Source: Flaccisagitta enflata (taxonomy: Eukaryota; Chaetognatha; Sagittoidea; Aphragmophora). From it: a stretch of DNA of 64,000 bases. Location: NCBI GenBank assembly GCA_965153355.1, contig OZ231127.1, positions 10,540,001 through 10,604,000 on the forward strand, given 5' to 3'. The position numbers and the translations under genes were made by a program. The notes beneath the pieces are model-generated. The model worked only from the letters and a program-made list of their open reading frames with translations, was not told the DNA's origin and made no database searches. Of this stretch, positions 63,162 through 64,000 are shown in pieces; the first letter of the stretch is position 1, and every line of letters begins with the position of its first letter.

Positions 63162-64000
63162 CTGCAAGGTGTCCCAAGTCAGTTGCAACATAAAGAATCG
63201 ACATATCTCTGCTTTTAGGTCCTCAAACAATTTCTGAAAAAAGTTCTAAAACGATCTTGGTCTGCACTTTTTACATGCAAAATTTCATGATAATTGGACA
63301 ATTTGTTTAGGGGCCACATTTCTTTGAAATACTCAAGTGATTTCTGACCATGTTTTTTCTTAGTTTTTGGGCAGCGGCCCCAAAGGGGTCGATGACCTAT
63401 TGAGGTGTACCAAATCGGGCCCCAGGCCAAAAAACGTCTCTGCCAAAAGTTTGGGCGCGGGGTAGGGGTAGTATAGCAAGAAAAAACCCTTGGGGGCGAC
63501 CCTCGAGTCGCCCAGAGTTAAGTCGGAGACCCCAAAGTTGGCCGGAAAGGCCTCAAAATGACCAATTTCGACCAACAACCCATTTTTTTGAAAAATTGTA
63601 AAAATCACCAAAATATGGCGACCTAATATCATATGTGGGCTCATTGGATACCAAAAACACGTAGGTAGGTAGTGGGGGGGGTGGTGGGGTGGGGGTGCCC
63701 CATCGGGGGTCACCAAGGGGGGCAAAATGGGCAAAATTCAGGTCCCAATGGAGCTGGTGGTAAAAAATGATGAAAATTCAAAATATCAATTTTTTTGGTC
63801 AAATTATGTTGTAACTTGATGATTTTAGCCAAAAAACCAAATGTAAATAGGAATTTTGGTTCAAAAATGCCAAATTACAGCTGTGGTGATTGTTGAAGAT
63901 TTTGGGGTCTTGACCATTCAACTTTGAAGGCTTATATTTTTTACACCGTTGGGAGAAAGTATTTTTGGCTGGTTGCATTAGAAAGAACAAAAAAAGATCT
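63162..64000. other. Unassigned sequence with a foldback half-element
   Basis: GGGCAGCGGCCCCAAAGGGG at 63369 is the left tip of the foldback family, followed by TCGATGACCTATTGAGG and unrelated sequence, so only the tip remains. From 63480 on the sequence is G/C-rich in patches (GGTGGTGGGGTGGGGGTGCC) with no supported exon. Confidence 0.5.

Overview
This is a eukaryotic nuclear window. Coding sequence is broken into short exons with canonical GT-AG introns, and it is embedded in very repeat-rich, AT-leaning DNA. The clearest gene is CLUAP1/IFT38, an intraflagellar-transport subunit, so the organism has cilia or flagella. A B-box (TRIM-type) exon pair, AATAAA signals, tRNA-derived SINE-like repeats, Tc1/mariner-like MITEs and huge dinucleotide microsatellites best fit an invertebrate metazoan. 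I cannot name the species, and a non-metazoan flagellated eukaryote is not excluded.

Layout. 0-4 kb: a weak minus-strand ORF, then the 3' part of a plus-strand gene (1274-3751) with a helical N-terminal region and ten C2HC zinc fingers on a 105/108-bp repeat. 4.7-5.4 kb: a foldback element. 6.4-10.7 kb: a plus-strand five-exon gene for a 738-residue acidic, Ser/Arg- and Gln-rich protein, two of whose introns consist largely of (CTTT)n or (CT)n. 10.9-24.8 kb: microsatellites and transposon remnants, including a 2.6-kb element with terminal inverted repeats that holds a second inverted repeat.

24.9-50.7 kb: CLUAP1 on the minus strand. I can assemble ten exons, all phase-compatible, giving a predicted 1061 residues. 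Both ends match the conserved protein; three middle exons carry long low-complexity insertions. Its introns contain many transposons and a plus-strand B-box gene fragment. In at least four introns the exon's 3' end together with its 5' splice site has been tandemly amplified, once to 15 copies of 96 bp.

50.8-64 kb: an AT-rich promoter side, a minisatellite-bearing mobile element, more hairpin-ended elements, and three phase-compatible minus-strand exons (62055-55966) of a secreted or membrane protein that starts with a signal peptide. No operon-like cooperation between genes is visible. The most unusual feature is the repeated birth of tandem splice-donor cassettes inside one ciliary gene. 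The next is a dense family of small mobile elements with a hairpin next to a CTAAAAA end, two of which carry internal minisatellites.
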